Source: Diatrype stigma (Eukaryota > Ascomycota > Sordariomycetes > Xylariales > Diatrypaceae). From it: 64,000 bases of DNA. Positions within the stretch are counted from its first letter, which is position 1; each line of letters begins with the position of its first letter. The DNA is taken from positions 1-64,000 of the forward strand of contig JAKJXP020000013.1 of NCBI GenBank assembly GCA_022225965.2, read 5' to 3'. Below are positions 1 to 11,126 of this stretch, in pieces. The position numbers and the translations under genes were made by a program. The notes under the pieces were generated by a model. The model did no database searches, was not told the DNA's origin, and saw nothing but the letters and a program-made list of their open reading frames with translations.

Positions 1-801
1 TTAGTCATCCTATCCACTCCAGTATATAGGCTAGCTCTCACACTCAGCTTCACAGCTGGAACCTATACACTTACATATACCGATTTCACTCCTTCTCTCC
101 CTTCTTCCCATACGTTACCTTTGCGCCTTGGTGAATAGTAGGCGCACTGTCCCATGACCGGAAGGAGGGATATTGAGGTGGAGAGCCGTGTAGACGCAGA
201 GCAGCAGCGTGACAGTACAGCTGTATAGCAGATCCCAAGTTCCCCTTTCCTTCGACTCGGCCACCAGGACACAATCCTCATCTCACCAGGTGGTATCTCG
301 CAACGAGACATCTTCCGGTATTTCAGTCAAGCGAAGCGAGTGGGAAGGAACAAAGTAGTCCTCCAACAGTGTCGTGCTGCATATGATTTGGTGGGGGTTT
401 GTTTCTGATATTTCGACTAAAACCAGCCGCACAGCTGAGATACCATTATGACACTATTGGTCTCAGGGGCGCCCTCTGACATCAGCTCGCTAGTCAAGTC
501 AACCAATGAATCGTCTAATACTTCGTTGACTAGTTTATATAAAATCTAGGCAAACATAACAAACGCTTAACTTCTCATACATCGAAATCTAGATACGACT
601 AGCATCACTTACCAATCGTGGGGCCACTTAAAAGTCGAGTGAGCCCCATGGAGCGCATGTTCACCCATCCCTGATCGTTAAGACACGCTTTCGCCATGAT
701 TTATCAATTCCTCTAGATGTGAAAGTAGCTGCGCAGATGCGCAGTTGCGTCTGAGATAGCAATTGCGGAATACGACTTAGCAATGCCAGCGAATAGGGAC
801 T
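1..801. other. Intergenic, no gene seen
   Basis: No reading frame with an ATG, splice signals and recognisable domain was found here. The stretch is the 3' flank of the Zn2Cys6 gene on the minus strand. The sequence is cut by the window edge, so an upstream neighbour may begin outside it. Confidence 0.5.
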
Positions 802-2876
802 TCATTCCACCAATGCGTTGGTGACGAATATGCCGTTTACATGGCAGACCGACCGTTGCAAACTTTCACGAGCCGCATGGACACTTTTAGAACTTTGGGG
901 GAGCTGTCCGAGAGCCTTAAGCAAGATTGCCGAAAGGTAGGAGTAGGCGTCGTGCGTGATCTCGCCTTGGCGATATCTATGGCTGACGACCTTGTTTACC
1001 AACAGCACAGAATCAACTACCAGGTTGGGATGCGGGTCAATAGCGATGAAGGAAGCTGTGATCGGCTTTTCCGGAAGGTCACTAATGGCGTCAAGAGTTG
1101 ACATGTTATTCACGTCGGTTCCTGGCCCTGGGCCGGGGATGGTATATGTGTTGTCTATACCGAATTTGAGGACGTTGAAAATTTCATGCTCAGCATCTAG
1201 TATCGTCTTTGCTATTTGCGATAACAGATCCGAACGATCAGCCATCTCGATTGCATTGCCCAGAAGGAGGAGGCCCAGATAATATCGCAGGTTGACCTCG
1301 TACCAACACAGGCGGTTCAGTTGGTTCATGAAGTGAAGCCGTCTTTCGCATTTATTCAGGAGGGGGCGAAACGAAGCCTCGAAGATATCCATCGCTTCTC
1401 GAAGAGCCTTCCATACGAAGAGAACCGTGGTTTCTTCTACCCCTTCTCTAAGAGCTTCCTTTAACGATGTGATATTTTTCCAGACATGGAGCTTGCAGAC
1501 GCCCGCTGCCGTAATGACTTGGTATGCCACTTCATCGGACGGTTCAAAGCCGTTTGTGCGGCAGGGCTCTGTTCTGGTGTGGAAAGATCCTAACAGGAAC
1601 GTCCTGGCTAGACGCCATGCCGGCTCCGAACAAGCACCATTCAACCCCGAGGTCAGCAAAGTTCTGAGGTTCAAGCTCAACGAGCTTGAGGTGTCCCAGG
1701 TCACCGCCGCCCAATAGGCTCGGTTTTCGTAGTCCATATATGCCTGTGTGATACTGGCACTAGGGGCAGTACTAGGAGCACAGTTCGCCAATGCGCCTTC
1801 CCAGGCGAGCATCCCGGATGCTGCGTCGAGCCTGCAGCGTCGCCGCCGCTCTCGGAGTCTCTGGATCTGCAACAGAGCAGTTTGGGTACACACCAAGCCG
1901 CTGATACCGTCCAGCTCCTCATCCTCAGATATCCCCACAGGTATGGGAGTTTGGGCGAATAGATACAGCGTAAGGGCGGACCGGTAAGATGTGCGGTTAA
2001 CGACCTTCAGCATGTCTTTCCGTGCGGACCGCCAGCTGTCCTTAGCGATCTCCTCGACTTCATTGGTCGTAATCCCAAGGCAGTCTCCCCGAGATGATAC
2101 TACGAGCGGGAACCATCGAGCGGCAAAGGCTCGAATCGTCCGGCTCAGAGACTGGTCGATCTGACAATCCTTTTCCCGCCTTCGTAATTCCCGGTCCTCA
2201 ATCGCATGACCCGAATTGTTCTGGCACTCTAGTTCGTCGTCGCCCATATCAGCGTCTAGCTTTCGGAAAAGCTTCGTCGGAGGGATGCAAAGTTCGCTCG
2301 TCGAATCATCCCTGCTGCTGTCAGGGGTCTGTTTGCTGTCTGCTTCTCAAAGTGCCAATGGCTGACTGGACTGCATGGTCAAACGTACACAAATGGACAG
2401 CCGTTCCTGCCGACTAAGAGGCCCATAATCGTCTCAAACCCATGGTGGAAGATTTGATTCGACCATCGCGTTAGCAGAATGTCCGCAGACTCTGATGACG
2501 CGGTTTGTCTTGCGTCGTCATGTTCGCGACTATCAACACCACTCCGAGGCCGAAGCTCTTGAGTAACGGCAGCTGGATCGCAGTTCGATGTGCCGACGAT
2601 GACAGGTACGAAAGCTGCCTGGCCATCATGTGCTTCAGACCGCAACGAATGAGATGCGACATCTTGGCGTGAATTGTGAATGTTCCTTTTCGCGTTGTTG
2701 ATCCACTCGAACGTGCACGAGCATTTCCTCAGAGAACATCGTGAACACGAACCCATCCATCTCGATCTGCCTGGTTCAAAGCCAAGCTTCGTGGCGTCAC
2801 AAGCAACACGTGAACGACGGCAAGCATCACAACTTGAAAATTGTGTCCTGCGTCGTGGAGAGGAGTTGCTTGGCAT
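802..2876 (-). CDS. Zn(II)2Cys6 fungal transcription factor
   Basis: Likely nuclear DNA-binding regulator. Two exons, 2876-2389 and 2317-802, joined across a 71-nt intron (donor GTACGT, acceptor ACAG), give 667 residues in frame. The N-terminus has the binuclear zinc cluster: CDAC, six residues, C, a longer linker containing WMGSC, then CSRC and a final C about six residues on (roughly residues 15-55), followed by TFEW. This long-linker variant is common in Pezizomycotina regulators. The rest is a helix-rich region in the position of the fungal transcription factor middle homology region; its ligand or target cannot be read from sequence. The first ATG in frame (MPSNSS) lies 18 codons before the cluster. 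Downstream on the same strand context is an NmrA-like gene whose upstream DNA holds three CGG-N2-CCG palindromes, a plausible type of site for this class. Intron placement is inferred. Confidence 0.85.
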
Positions 2877-3345
2877 CCTCAAGGATAGGTGGTGTCTCGA
2901 CACCAATGTTGGACTGGGAATATTAAAGCGTCAACAGGAGTGTAGCCGGTCCGTGACTGATGAGTCGGTGATACTCAATCAATAATCAAAACGCACGAGC
3001 CGTGCAGTTCGTTATTGGTAAGCAAACTTAGCATGCAACTACGGATCCACCAACGGGCCGAGGTCCGGCCCGGCACTTTTTATACGGAGCCCCAGGCGGG
3101 GAGGTTCTCGGCTCACCTCCCAATGCATTCGAGATAAGACGAAGTTATTCGACAAACACACGAAATATGAGGCCTGTGAGATAAGAAGGCGTGTGTTCTT
3201 GCATCCACTTAGTGATACACGTAAAGTATGCAGAGATCTCAGGTCCAGGAGAGCAGTCCTACAGTAATTTCCCCTGCAATCCTTTTACTAGGCTACGGTG
3301 TACACTAAGTAATGCTCTCCCGGCTCCACTCAACCCATGATGATA
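2877..3345. other. Intergenic between regulator and reductase genes
   Basis: This is the 5' flank of the Zn2Cys6 gene and the 3' flank of the reductase gene, both on the minus strand. No further gene or repeat was recognised. Confidence 0.5.
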
Positions 3346-4266
3346 TTATAAGAAACCCCCCATCAACACCCTCAGCTCAGCTTCGCCCAACTCCGTTACA
3401 CCCAAAAGCTCGTTATCCAGGTGATCGGAAAAATCACACCCATAGTTGGGATCGAAGCACGCGCAGATAGAGAACCCCAGCATGGCAGCCTCGACGTCTC
3501 CATGGGCGCCTTTGGCTAGTTCCGCTAAGCTCTCTGCCCTGACCTCTTCGGTGCTCTTTATGACCGTGTCCCACTCCTTTCCATCCTTCTCCCTGGCATA
3601 CTGGATCAGTCTGTTCTGTGTGACCAGCGCAGAATGCACGTAAACGATACGGTTCGCCGTCTCGGACTGGCGCGCAATAACGCCCAACACGGCCCTCGCG
3701 ATGTCGGCCAGGAGCGTGGTGCTGAATGGCACGTCGCCGCCATTATACAGCGTAGCGGTATGCTTTGCCGGATTTAGGATGATGCCCACTTCGAGGCACC
3801 AGTCCAGAAACAGCCCGTTGGCGATCCCCGTGTAGGTGAAGTCGGGGTGGGCGGCGGACTTCTCCTGCAAGTATCGTTGCGTCGCGGCCTTGGGCGCGCA
3901 GACGGGCAGCTGCGCGGCCAGCGGGTTCAGGGAGTCCATGCCAAACTCGGCCGGGATAAAGCGCACGACGCCCGCGGCGACCGCAGCGTCGATCAGCGGG
4001 TTCTGGCTGCCGATGGCTAGCGTGGCGAGGCAGGCGACGACGACTTGGGCACCCCGCAACGCGGGAGTCAGCAATGCGACGGAGTCGAAGTCGACTTCCT
4101 TAATGGCGAGGTTCGGGTGCGGCTTCAGCCGGGCGGAGTTCCCGCCTATGCGGGACAGGACCGTCACGCTGAAATCTGCGTCGAGAAGTGCTCTGAGGAT
4201 GGGGCCGCCGAGATTACCGGTGGCACCAGCGAGCGCTATATGGGTACGGGTACTGATTGAGGGCAT
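3346..4266 (-). CDS. NmrA-like / isoflavone reductase-like NAD(P)-binding protein
   Basis: Intronless 306-residue protein starting at ATG (MPSIST). The N-terminus is a Rossmann dinucleotide-binding fold with GATGNLGG at about residues 14-21 after a short strand (HIALAG). It continues with the family signatures VVRFIPAEFGMD near residue 103 and a Lys-containing helix around residue 125. The length fits the NmrA-like/phenylcoumaran benzylic ether reductase family (about 300 residues). Members are either NAD(P)H-dependent reductases of aromatic or phenylpropanoid compounds, or redox sensors that bind regulators; sequence alone does not choose. It is probably cytosolic, since no signal peptide is seen. 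The gene lies beside a Zn2Cys6 regulator and its 5' region carries palindromic CGG sites, so local control is a reasonable inference but unproven. Confidence 0.9.
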   Translation of the reverse strand: MPSISTRTHIALAGATGNLGGPILRALLDADFSVTVLSRIGGNSARLKPHPNLAIKEVDFDSVALLTPALRGAQVVVACLATLAIGSQNPLIDAAVAAGVVRFIPAEFGMDSLNPLAAQLPVCAPKAATQRYLQEKSAAHPDFTYTGIANGLFLDWCLEVGIILNPAKHTATLYNGGDVPFSTTLLADIARAVLGVIARQSETANRIVYVHSALVTQNRLIQYAREKDGKEWDTVIKSTEEVRAESLAELAKGAHGDVEAAMLGFSICACFDPNYGCDFSDHLDNELLGVTELGEAELRVLMGGFL

Positions 4267-5457
4267 TTTTGATTTAGCTGTTGACTTTGTAAGGTGTAAG
4301 AGGGGTGGGGGCTCAGATGAAGAGTTGAGTGTGAAGTGACGCCGTATATTTTGGTAGACTAGGTGATGGCAGCACTCTTATGTATTTATATCAAGAAGAA
4401 AGAGAGGAGTTAGGAAAACGAAGTAAATCGCTACAGACATGGTCGCTCTTAAATAAAGATTCGTAGGTGGTTCCGAAATGGGGGTTACGAGAGCCAGAGA
4501 GAAACCGCTTCCGAAATCCAGTGGCCCGATATGACTATCAGAATATCGGAACCGGCCCAGTGGGTCTTGAATTATCGGTTCCGATATTCGTATAAAGCGG
4601 GGCCCAGCCCAGACATCGGATCCGATCTTAGAACAAAATCACCATTGTACCTAAGTAACAGTCCACATCAAAAGCGTTGGTTGCTCGAAAGGATGAAATA
4701 TACTTAATAGGTAGCGATTAACTGAAACAATGATCACGCACTGGAAACTCAGACATCAGACATCAAATAGGGGGGAGCATCCATGGATGTATATTGCAAC
4801 AGACGCTGGTAAGGCAAAGGCCCAAGGGGGTCGTTCAGCCCTTAGTTCATGTAGGCAATGCTGCTCAACAGCCTGGAGTGACCCAGAAAAGAAAAGGTGG
4901 AATATCACCGAATCATGCACGGAAACCAGGCAAAAACAATGAAAGCACACAAGACTCCTTACATGCAGAAAGTACATGCCCAAGTTAAGGTGTACAACTT
5001 GAATGCAACCCCTGAGTTCCCCTTTAGGACATTTCCAGACTCTTACTAACGTCAACTAGACTAAAGGTCCTAACCTTAGTGACTTCGACGCCCCGCCATT
5101 AGCTAAGACACGCGCTAAGTTGAGCGCCCCATTGCGCTACCGGCCCTAGTTTTACACTTAGATCAACCCCCCGCAACACGTTCACGTCTCTGCGTCTCGT
5201 TACGCGATCACGAGTTATCGATTAACCGTACCGCCTAGTTACATACATCTCTACCTACTGTATACAGCAACTATGAAGTGCCTAGAAAACTAGGAATTGC
5301 GATGACCCGACCACGATAAGCAGTTGAACCCAAGTCAACATCGCGCGCGCTCCCATTCTCCCAGAAACCAACGCGTCACGGCAGTGCAGCGCAGTGCAGC
5401 GCAGTAGGCAGTGCGGTGTTGTCCATTGCCAGCATACAGTCACCCACGGAGTTCGCG
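4267..5457. other. Intergenic / divergent promoter region
   Basis: About 1.2 kb between the reductase (-) and the PHD-finger gene (+), so it serves as a divergent promoter. It contains the CGG-N2-CCG palindrome cluster (separate entry) and a short GTGCAGCGCA duplication just upstream of the PHD gene near 5383-5405. No convincing gene was found. Confidence 0.5.
4541..4624. promoter_or_regulatory. Cluster of three CGG-N2-CCG palindromes
   Basis: Three perfect palindromes of the form CGG-NN-CCG sit within 80 bp: CGGAACCG at 4547-4554, CGGTTCCG at 4576-4583 and CGGATCCG at 4617-4624. The first two are cores of a 13-bp perfect inverted repeat (GAATATCGGAACC at 4541-4553 and its reverse complement at 4577-4589). 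Paired CGG triplets are the standard recognition pattern of Zn2Cys6 dimers. The cluster is 275-360 bp upstream of the reductase start codon. Binding is inferred from form only. Confidence 0.45.
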
Positions 5458-7941
5458 ATGCCGCCCCCCTTAGATCCAATACCATCGACATCGCCTCTGT
5501 CATCCCTGGATTCCTTCGTAACCGCCGGGGCATCCCCCCCAAACCCTTTGGATCCTTTGGATGTTACCATCACCGACATCGGCAGTCCCATCGGCGATGA
5601 GCCTGGCGCCAGTTCTTCCTTCCACCAGGCGCGACAGCTGCCCCCTGAGCTCAAACACCATTGCCAGATCTACCTCGAAGAGAACTTACGTAGGCTTCAT
5701 TTCTTCACTTCGCCCACCTCATCTTGAGACGGCTGTTTCCACCAGACTGGCGATGACGCGCTGACACAACTCTTCAGCTCTGATCACCCTGACTCTCCTG
5801 AACAGCCTACTTTCGCCCCGCCGAGACGGCGCCAACAAAACCAGCGTCATCTTCCGCCCGCCGCCGAACCAATTGAGCCTTCTGAGCACCATACTCGTGC
5901 ACCCAGACTTCACCACGCGGCCAAGGGAACCGGGCTGGTCTCAAGCCGCCACAGAGTCGCTCGCATACCTCCGAAGCCTGCTATCCTTAGTCGGACCGCT
6001 AAACGCCCGGTTCGACGAGGCCTTCCGCTTCGCCAGCTCGCGGTACTCTCGCGGCACGACGCCGAAGTCTAACTCCACCGACTCGGAAGATCTAGACGAT
6101 GACGACGACCGGCACGGGCACGACCCGTTGGCGGGGAAATATGGGAAGGACAGTATCTGGGCGCGCGGCCAGGATTTCTTCGGTGTCGTGGGGTGGGCCT
6201 TCAATTGCAGCGTCTTGTACCCGAACCGTTGGCGGTACTGGAGGGAGTGGCTGGGTTTTATGCTCGATCTGCTGGAAGCCGACCTGCTTGAGCGACACAG
6301 ACTCGACACCGAGCACAGTAGCGACCAGGAGGACCATGCTCCGCTGCTACTGCAGAAATCGCTCCTCGCCACGTATATCGCCCAGCGCTCTGGCAGGAAT
6401 GCCGGTGGGTTGAAGTGGATCATGAAGGCGATCTTTGCGGACGGAAGCAACGCCTCGAACTCGTTGTTCCAGGAGGTCTGGCACAAGGAGCACAAGGGAC
6501 TATCGAAGACCGCGCAGAACAAGCGGAAGCGCGCGACGGTGAATATTGAGAAAGGGGATTTCGGGGGCTGGCTGGACGACGACTCGGTTTACTCCTCGCA
6601 GGCTTCGGAGCCGCCCACTCCACAGAAGCGAAGAACAAATACAGGAAACATGGGAGGCGACAACTTCCAAGCCCTGGAACCTGCCTTCGTGGAATCTATC
6701 CCCTTACGGCAACGCCTCTTTTCACTGGTGAGTTTGATTTCTCGGTCAAAAGACGTTCTACAAACACAATAGATTATAGATGCATGTATTGCGTGTTCTT
6801 CGTACTGACTCGTCGAAGATATCCTACCTCTGTTTCCACCTTCCCCAATCGCCGCCGCTCGACCTCTCCGATCTCTACGAGGGCTTCGAGAATACAGCAC
6901 GGTCGCTCCCGCTGCCCATTTTCTCGGCACTGATGAACAGCAGCGCGTCAGCCCTGCGCGTCGACTCGCAGATATCGCTGTGTCAGGGCATCCTATCGGT
7001 GCTGATGCCGAGCGGGGCGCTGAACCCGGCCAAGGTAGACCGCAAGTGTCATAACGCCGGCGGCATCTCTCCTGCCATCATCGAACGCTGCTTTCTCCCC
7101 TACCCGGCCAACACCATCGCGGCCGCCGACAATGCCAAGGTCTCGCTGCTGGTGGAGAATCTCGTCCACATCGTGCTGCGCGACGGCGGCGAGGCCTTCA
7201 GCACGCCCGGCTTCCGGGACGCCGTCGAGATCGGCATCCAGGCGCGCGAGGCGAAGGTCAAACGGAAGGCGACGGGAGGCCGAGGAGGTGGTAGGGGGAG
7301 AGGTGGCGGCGCTGGTGGTGGGGGAGGCGAGGATGAGGCTGAGGCACGACTAGTGCTGGAGATGTCGGGCGAGAGGTTGAGAGTGCTCGCTGATCTGGTG
7401 GAAGGGGCCGACGAAGACGAAGACGCGGATCAGGGCGAGCGTATGGAAGTTGAAGGTTAGTCATATCTACTTTCGCCCCTGAAGCTTACAGTATACTGCT
7501 TCGCAACTACCGACTTGCGAAGAGTCCACCTACCCATGTACCCACTCACTGATTGTTGCTATCGCAGATGAAGAAGTCGACGAAACATTCATGACTGCCC
7601 GGACTGGTGACGACGACGAGAATGATGAAGATGACGAAGACGCCCACACAACTCCCCGTGGCAAACAGGATTACAAGATCCATTGCATCTGCCAAGGTCC
7701 GTCCCAGGGCGATATGATCGCCTGCGACAACCCCGCCTGCCCGGTCCAGTGGTATCACTACGAGTGCGTGGGCCTGCGGACGGCGCCCAAGGGCCGTTGG
7801 TTCTGCCCTGCTTGCGCTAAGAACAATAAGACTCAGGCCAAGACCTCGCAGAGTAAGAACAAGGGCACGAACACGAGCGAAAGCACGACCACTAGTACGC
7901 GAACGACAAGGAGCAAAGGCAGGGAGATGGGGAAGAAGTAG
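5458..7941 (+). CDS. Conserved fungal protein with C-terminal PHD finger
   Basis: Four exons (5458-5689, 5778-6727, 6780-7455, 7568-7941) give 743 residues. The C-terminus holds an ING-type PHD finger: CIC, then MIACDNPACP, WYHYEC and WFCPAC, a full Cys4-His-Cys3 zinc set. This type usually reads methylated histone H3 tails, so a nuclear chromatin role is likely. The N-terminal half is an uncharacterised helix-rich domain with WRYWREWLGFMLDLLE near its middle, followed by a basic stretch, an Arg/Gly-rich linker (GGRGGGRGRGGG) and an acidic run before the PHD. I do not recognise the N-terminal domain. The exon 2/3 junction is the weakest point: the only in-frame acceptor is at 6778-6779, while an adjacent acceptor at 6771-6772 opens a plausible-looking but quickly terminated frame. 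The start is the first ATG of the frame (MPPPLD); the short upstream extension lacks an ATG. Confidence 0.78.
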
Positions 7942-8733
7942 GGCGACGCCCTCCTCCCACGCGGACTTAAACGGCGGATGATGGACTACTTTGGGACTTG
8001 AAGCTTTGCGTTTTGGCTGGGCTTGGCTTGATTCTGCTATGTTCGATTACATGTTTGACTGAACTGATCAAGTGCTGGGGAATGTGCATATGTACGTGTG
8101 TGTTTATAGTTTTTGCTTTATCATCAGCTGCCTGCTGGTGTTCACTGGAGTTCGGATAGAAGTTAGAAGGTTTCAGGGGCAAGGGAAAAGAGAATACTAT
8201 TAGCCAACCTGTATGTATTACTATGGGAGAGGGGCGAAACAGGAATCAATGGGTTAGCCAGTCAGGCAACGAAAATAGGGGCGACCCAGAGGATACGGAT
8301 TTACACGAGATGTATATATAACGTATTGTACTTTTGCTGATTCTAGGCGCATATGGCAGGTATGTTTATTGAGTAAGTAGCTTATCAACTATACACCCCT
8401 AAGAACATAAATGATTGCGTGGATGTGCTCTCTTGACGTGCGCTCTTGGGTTCCTTTCTCGTGTAGATGATATAGTGTAATGATATATGAAGGGTACATA
8501 TATGAGATTATATATACAGATGCTTCCAGTTCCCACCGCGCAAAGTCTTTATTCTTACCCTCCACGTTGTCACTGCGCCGGTGCACCCACTGATCGTCCA
8601 GGTTTGAATGTGATCGATGTGACCTATCGCTTATCTTCAATACTCGTCGCTCACGTGTCCCTCGTGTCAACACCCGTGCCAGTGACCCAACCGCGCATCC
8701 CACCACGTGCACGCATCGCGCATCTCACCGTCA
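7942..8733. other. Convergent 3' intergenic region
   Basis: This lies between the 3' ends of the PHD-finger gene (+) and the complex I factor gene (-). It is moderately AT-rich and contains no ORF with gene-like features, so it likely holds the two 3' UTRs. Confidence 0.5.
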
Positions 8734-9599
8734 TTATCGCCTCCCTCCGCTAATAGACGACGCAGATTTGGAGGGATCCCAGGCCTCCGGCTGCCACGTC
8801 TCGCTGGGCCCACCCCTCCTCGCGTCGGCGGTCTTCCACGGATCCTCTTCTTTCGGTTTTGCTTTCACCTCCGCTTCTATCCTCGTCCTCGTCTTCGCCA
8901 TGTCCTCTGCCTCGTCGCCCCGCGTCCGTTGTGTCGCGTCCGCTTCCGCAGCAGTCGTGGCAGCAGGACTGCTACCTCCTCGAACGTTCTGGCTGATTTC
9001 CGGAGTCGCAATTGGCGTTGGGCCTCGAGTTCGAGTTAGAGTCTCCGCCTGAGCCTGAGCCGTAGCGTCGTCCTTCGTGGGGTGTTCCAGAAGCGACGTC
9101 TTCGCAGCCCACCGCGCGTCCGCCTCGGCCGCTAGTCGCTTGATGCGCTCCTGCCGCGCAACGTCGGCGCGCTGCTCGTCGAGAGACGGCGGGTCGCGCC
9201 GCTGGTACCGCAGCCACTGGTGCCAGGCGGGGGGAACCGAGACCTCGCTGAGGTGCGTCGAGCGCGGGTAGTGGATGATGCGGCGGAAGGGGTAGGTTTG
9301 CTTCTGCTGTCCGGTGTTGGAGGCGTTTCCGGGATGCGATGTCGGGTCGCCGCGGGACAGCCGGAATTCCCAGTAGGTGTTGCCGCGGAGGTCGAGACCT
9401 GTGGTGGTTGGGTTAGAGGTGAGAGGTGAGATTGGTGGTAAGATCGCGTAGGGCTGGTAATGTAGGCAAAGCCTAAGAAAGAGGAAGGATAAGTCTTACC
9501 GACTAGGAATCGCTTCCGCCATGGTAGGCGGAGGGCTTTCCACCGATACCAGGCCTGGAGGACAGGTCCTATCACAGGCCCTGTCGGATTTGTCGACAT
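8734..9599 (-). CDS. NDUFA12/NDUFAF2 (mimitin)-like complex I protein
   Basis: Two exons, 9599-9500 and 9398-8734, split by a 101-nt intron (donor GTAAGA, acceptor ACAG), encode 254 residues. The family signature is spread over the junction: WYRWKALRLPWRKRF, then LVGLDLRGNTYWEFR, and later RRIIHYPRSTHLSEV and WHQWLRYQRRDPPS. These define the NDUFA12 family; the NDUFAF2 (mimitin) branch assists assembly of mitochondrial respiratory complex I. After about residue 125 the protein has a long charged, low-complexity tail rich in Glu, Ala, Arg and Thr, ending with DPSKS, which makes it longer than the core family. The ATG at 9599 (MSTNPT) directly precedes the conserved region. I cannot tell structural subunit from assembly factor with certainty, but the tail favours the assembly-factor type. 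Confidence 0.87.
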
Positions 9600-11126
9600 C
9601 AGGGTTTCGGTGTCGTATTGTCCACTTGGCGAAGCGGGTGAATGCAAATGCGGGGGAGGCGAGGGGCAGGTAACTCTTAGGTACTGACTACCTTATCTAA
9701 CGGTGTGTTTCATGATGTTTTGTGTCGCGGTTTTGTCAAGTCTCTTCCAGGTTCGTCTGCTGCTGCTTCTCCTTTGCTTGCAAGGGCTTGGTATTGGAAG
9801 CCGAATAATTGGATCATTGGTGGTCCGCGGGCGGGCGATTAACGTCATCCTTGCAGCCACTCAAGCCCACTCAATTGGACCCTAGCTGCCTAAGTACCTA
9901 CCTAGGTATGTAACTTGTCGGACTTGCACGGTTTTTATTTAGACCTATGGGTCTGTCTCATCAAGGATCCCCTGCTGCTTGCACGTATCAGGGGTTAGAT
10001 CAGGAGTTAGCACACTAGCGTATGTTATGCACATAGCACATAATTAATGCATGTAATGTGATTAGGTGATACCTTACCACCAGCCACCACGAATCTCATC
10101 CAGCCACCTGGGCACCTGGAAATTCCCCCAAAGCCCCATTCCCAAGCCGCAATTGTTACCAAATTCCCAATCCCAATTGCCAATTCCCGCGGTGGTCCAA
10201 GTCTCAAATCAGATACGAACTGCCAGCCAAGCTTCCTGCCAGCCGAAGGTATGTACGTACATAGGTCCCCGCTTTACGCTCACATATAAATAGCCACGGT
10301 ACTACGTCGAACATATGCAATATATGCAATAGATGGATAGATCGCCCAACGTCACTTCCACACCTGCACGTACACATCCTTGAATCGTGACATGCTGACA
10401 AGGTGGGGGACTCTTAAAGTGGCCTTGATAAAGTGGCCTTGACAGCTTGAGCAACTACATACCGACTTTGTACCTACCTAATAGTAACTACCTATGCTCA
10501 GCATTAACTACTAGGTAACTAACTAGCATCAGCAGCATCCAGCGCTCGATTCAGCACTGGACCTTCCCCTGATTAACTACTGATTGACGGGTGTTCCTGT
10601 CCATGTTACCTTCCCGTCCCGTCTTCATCATTCTTGACACTTCAGATACGACAACTTCAGCCGCCACTTTCGCCGGCGCGCCTCTTTCTCTCAACCCAAT
10701 TTTGATGCTCTCCTTCTTACACTCTCTACGATAATTCCCTAGCACTTATACACCCGGATATTCAAAGTCTCCAAATCAATCTCATTTCCCTATCCTTTTT
10801 GTTCATCATACTCCCATCCTCGTCTATACTTACCTCTCGGCCCTCTGTACCCCAACTGCAAGGTTCCCACGACAAGCCGTTAGTCGCATTCTCACACGCC
10901 GCCGGTGACGTCGGATCTTCAGTGACTCGGGGCTCTTGGCTATTCGTTTCACTGCCTAGCAAGTACCTACTTACGTATCTACTTGTTTATTATATCGACA
11001 TTGCGCAAGTCGCAGACTACACCACATGAAATAAATAACTCGGCCAAAACTATACCTACCAGACATTCATCACATCCCCGACTTACACCGAACCTGGGGA
11101 ACATCCCACGTCCTCCAATCCAAATC
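9600..11126. other. Divergent intergenic/promoter region
   Basis: About 1.5 kb between the divergently transcribed complex I factor (-) and the calponin-homology gene (+). It is rich in scattered TACCTA/TAGGTA short motifs common in Sordariomycete intergenic DNA. No gene was recognised. Confidence 0.5.
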
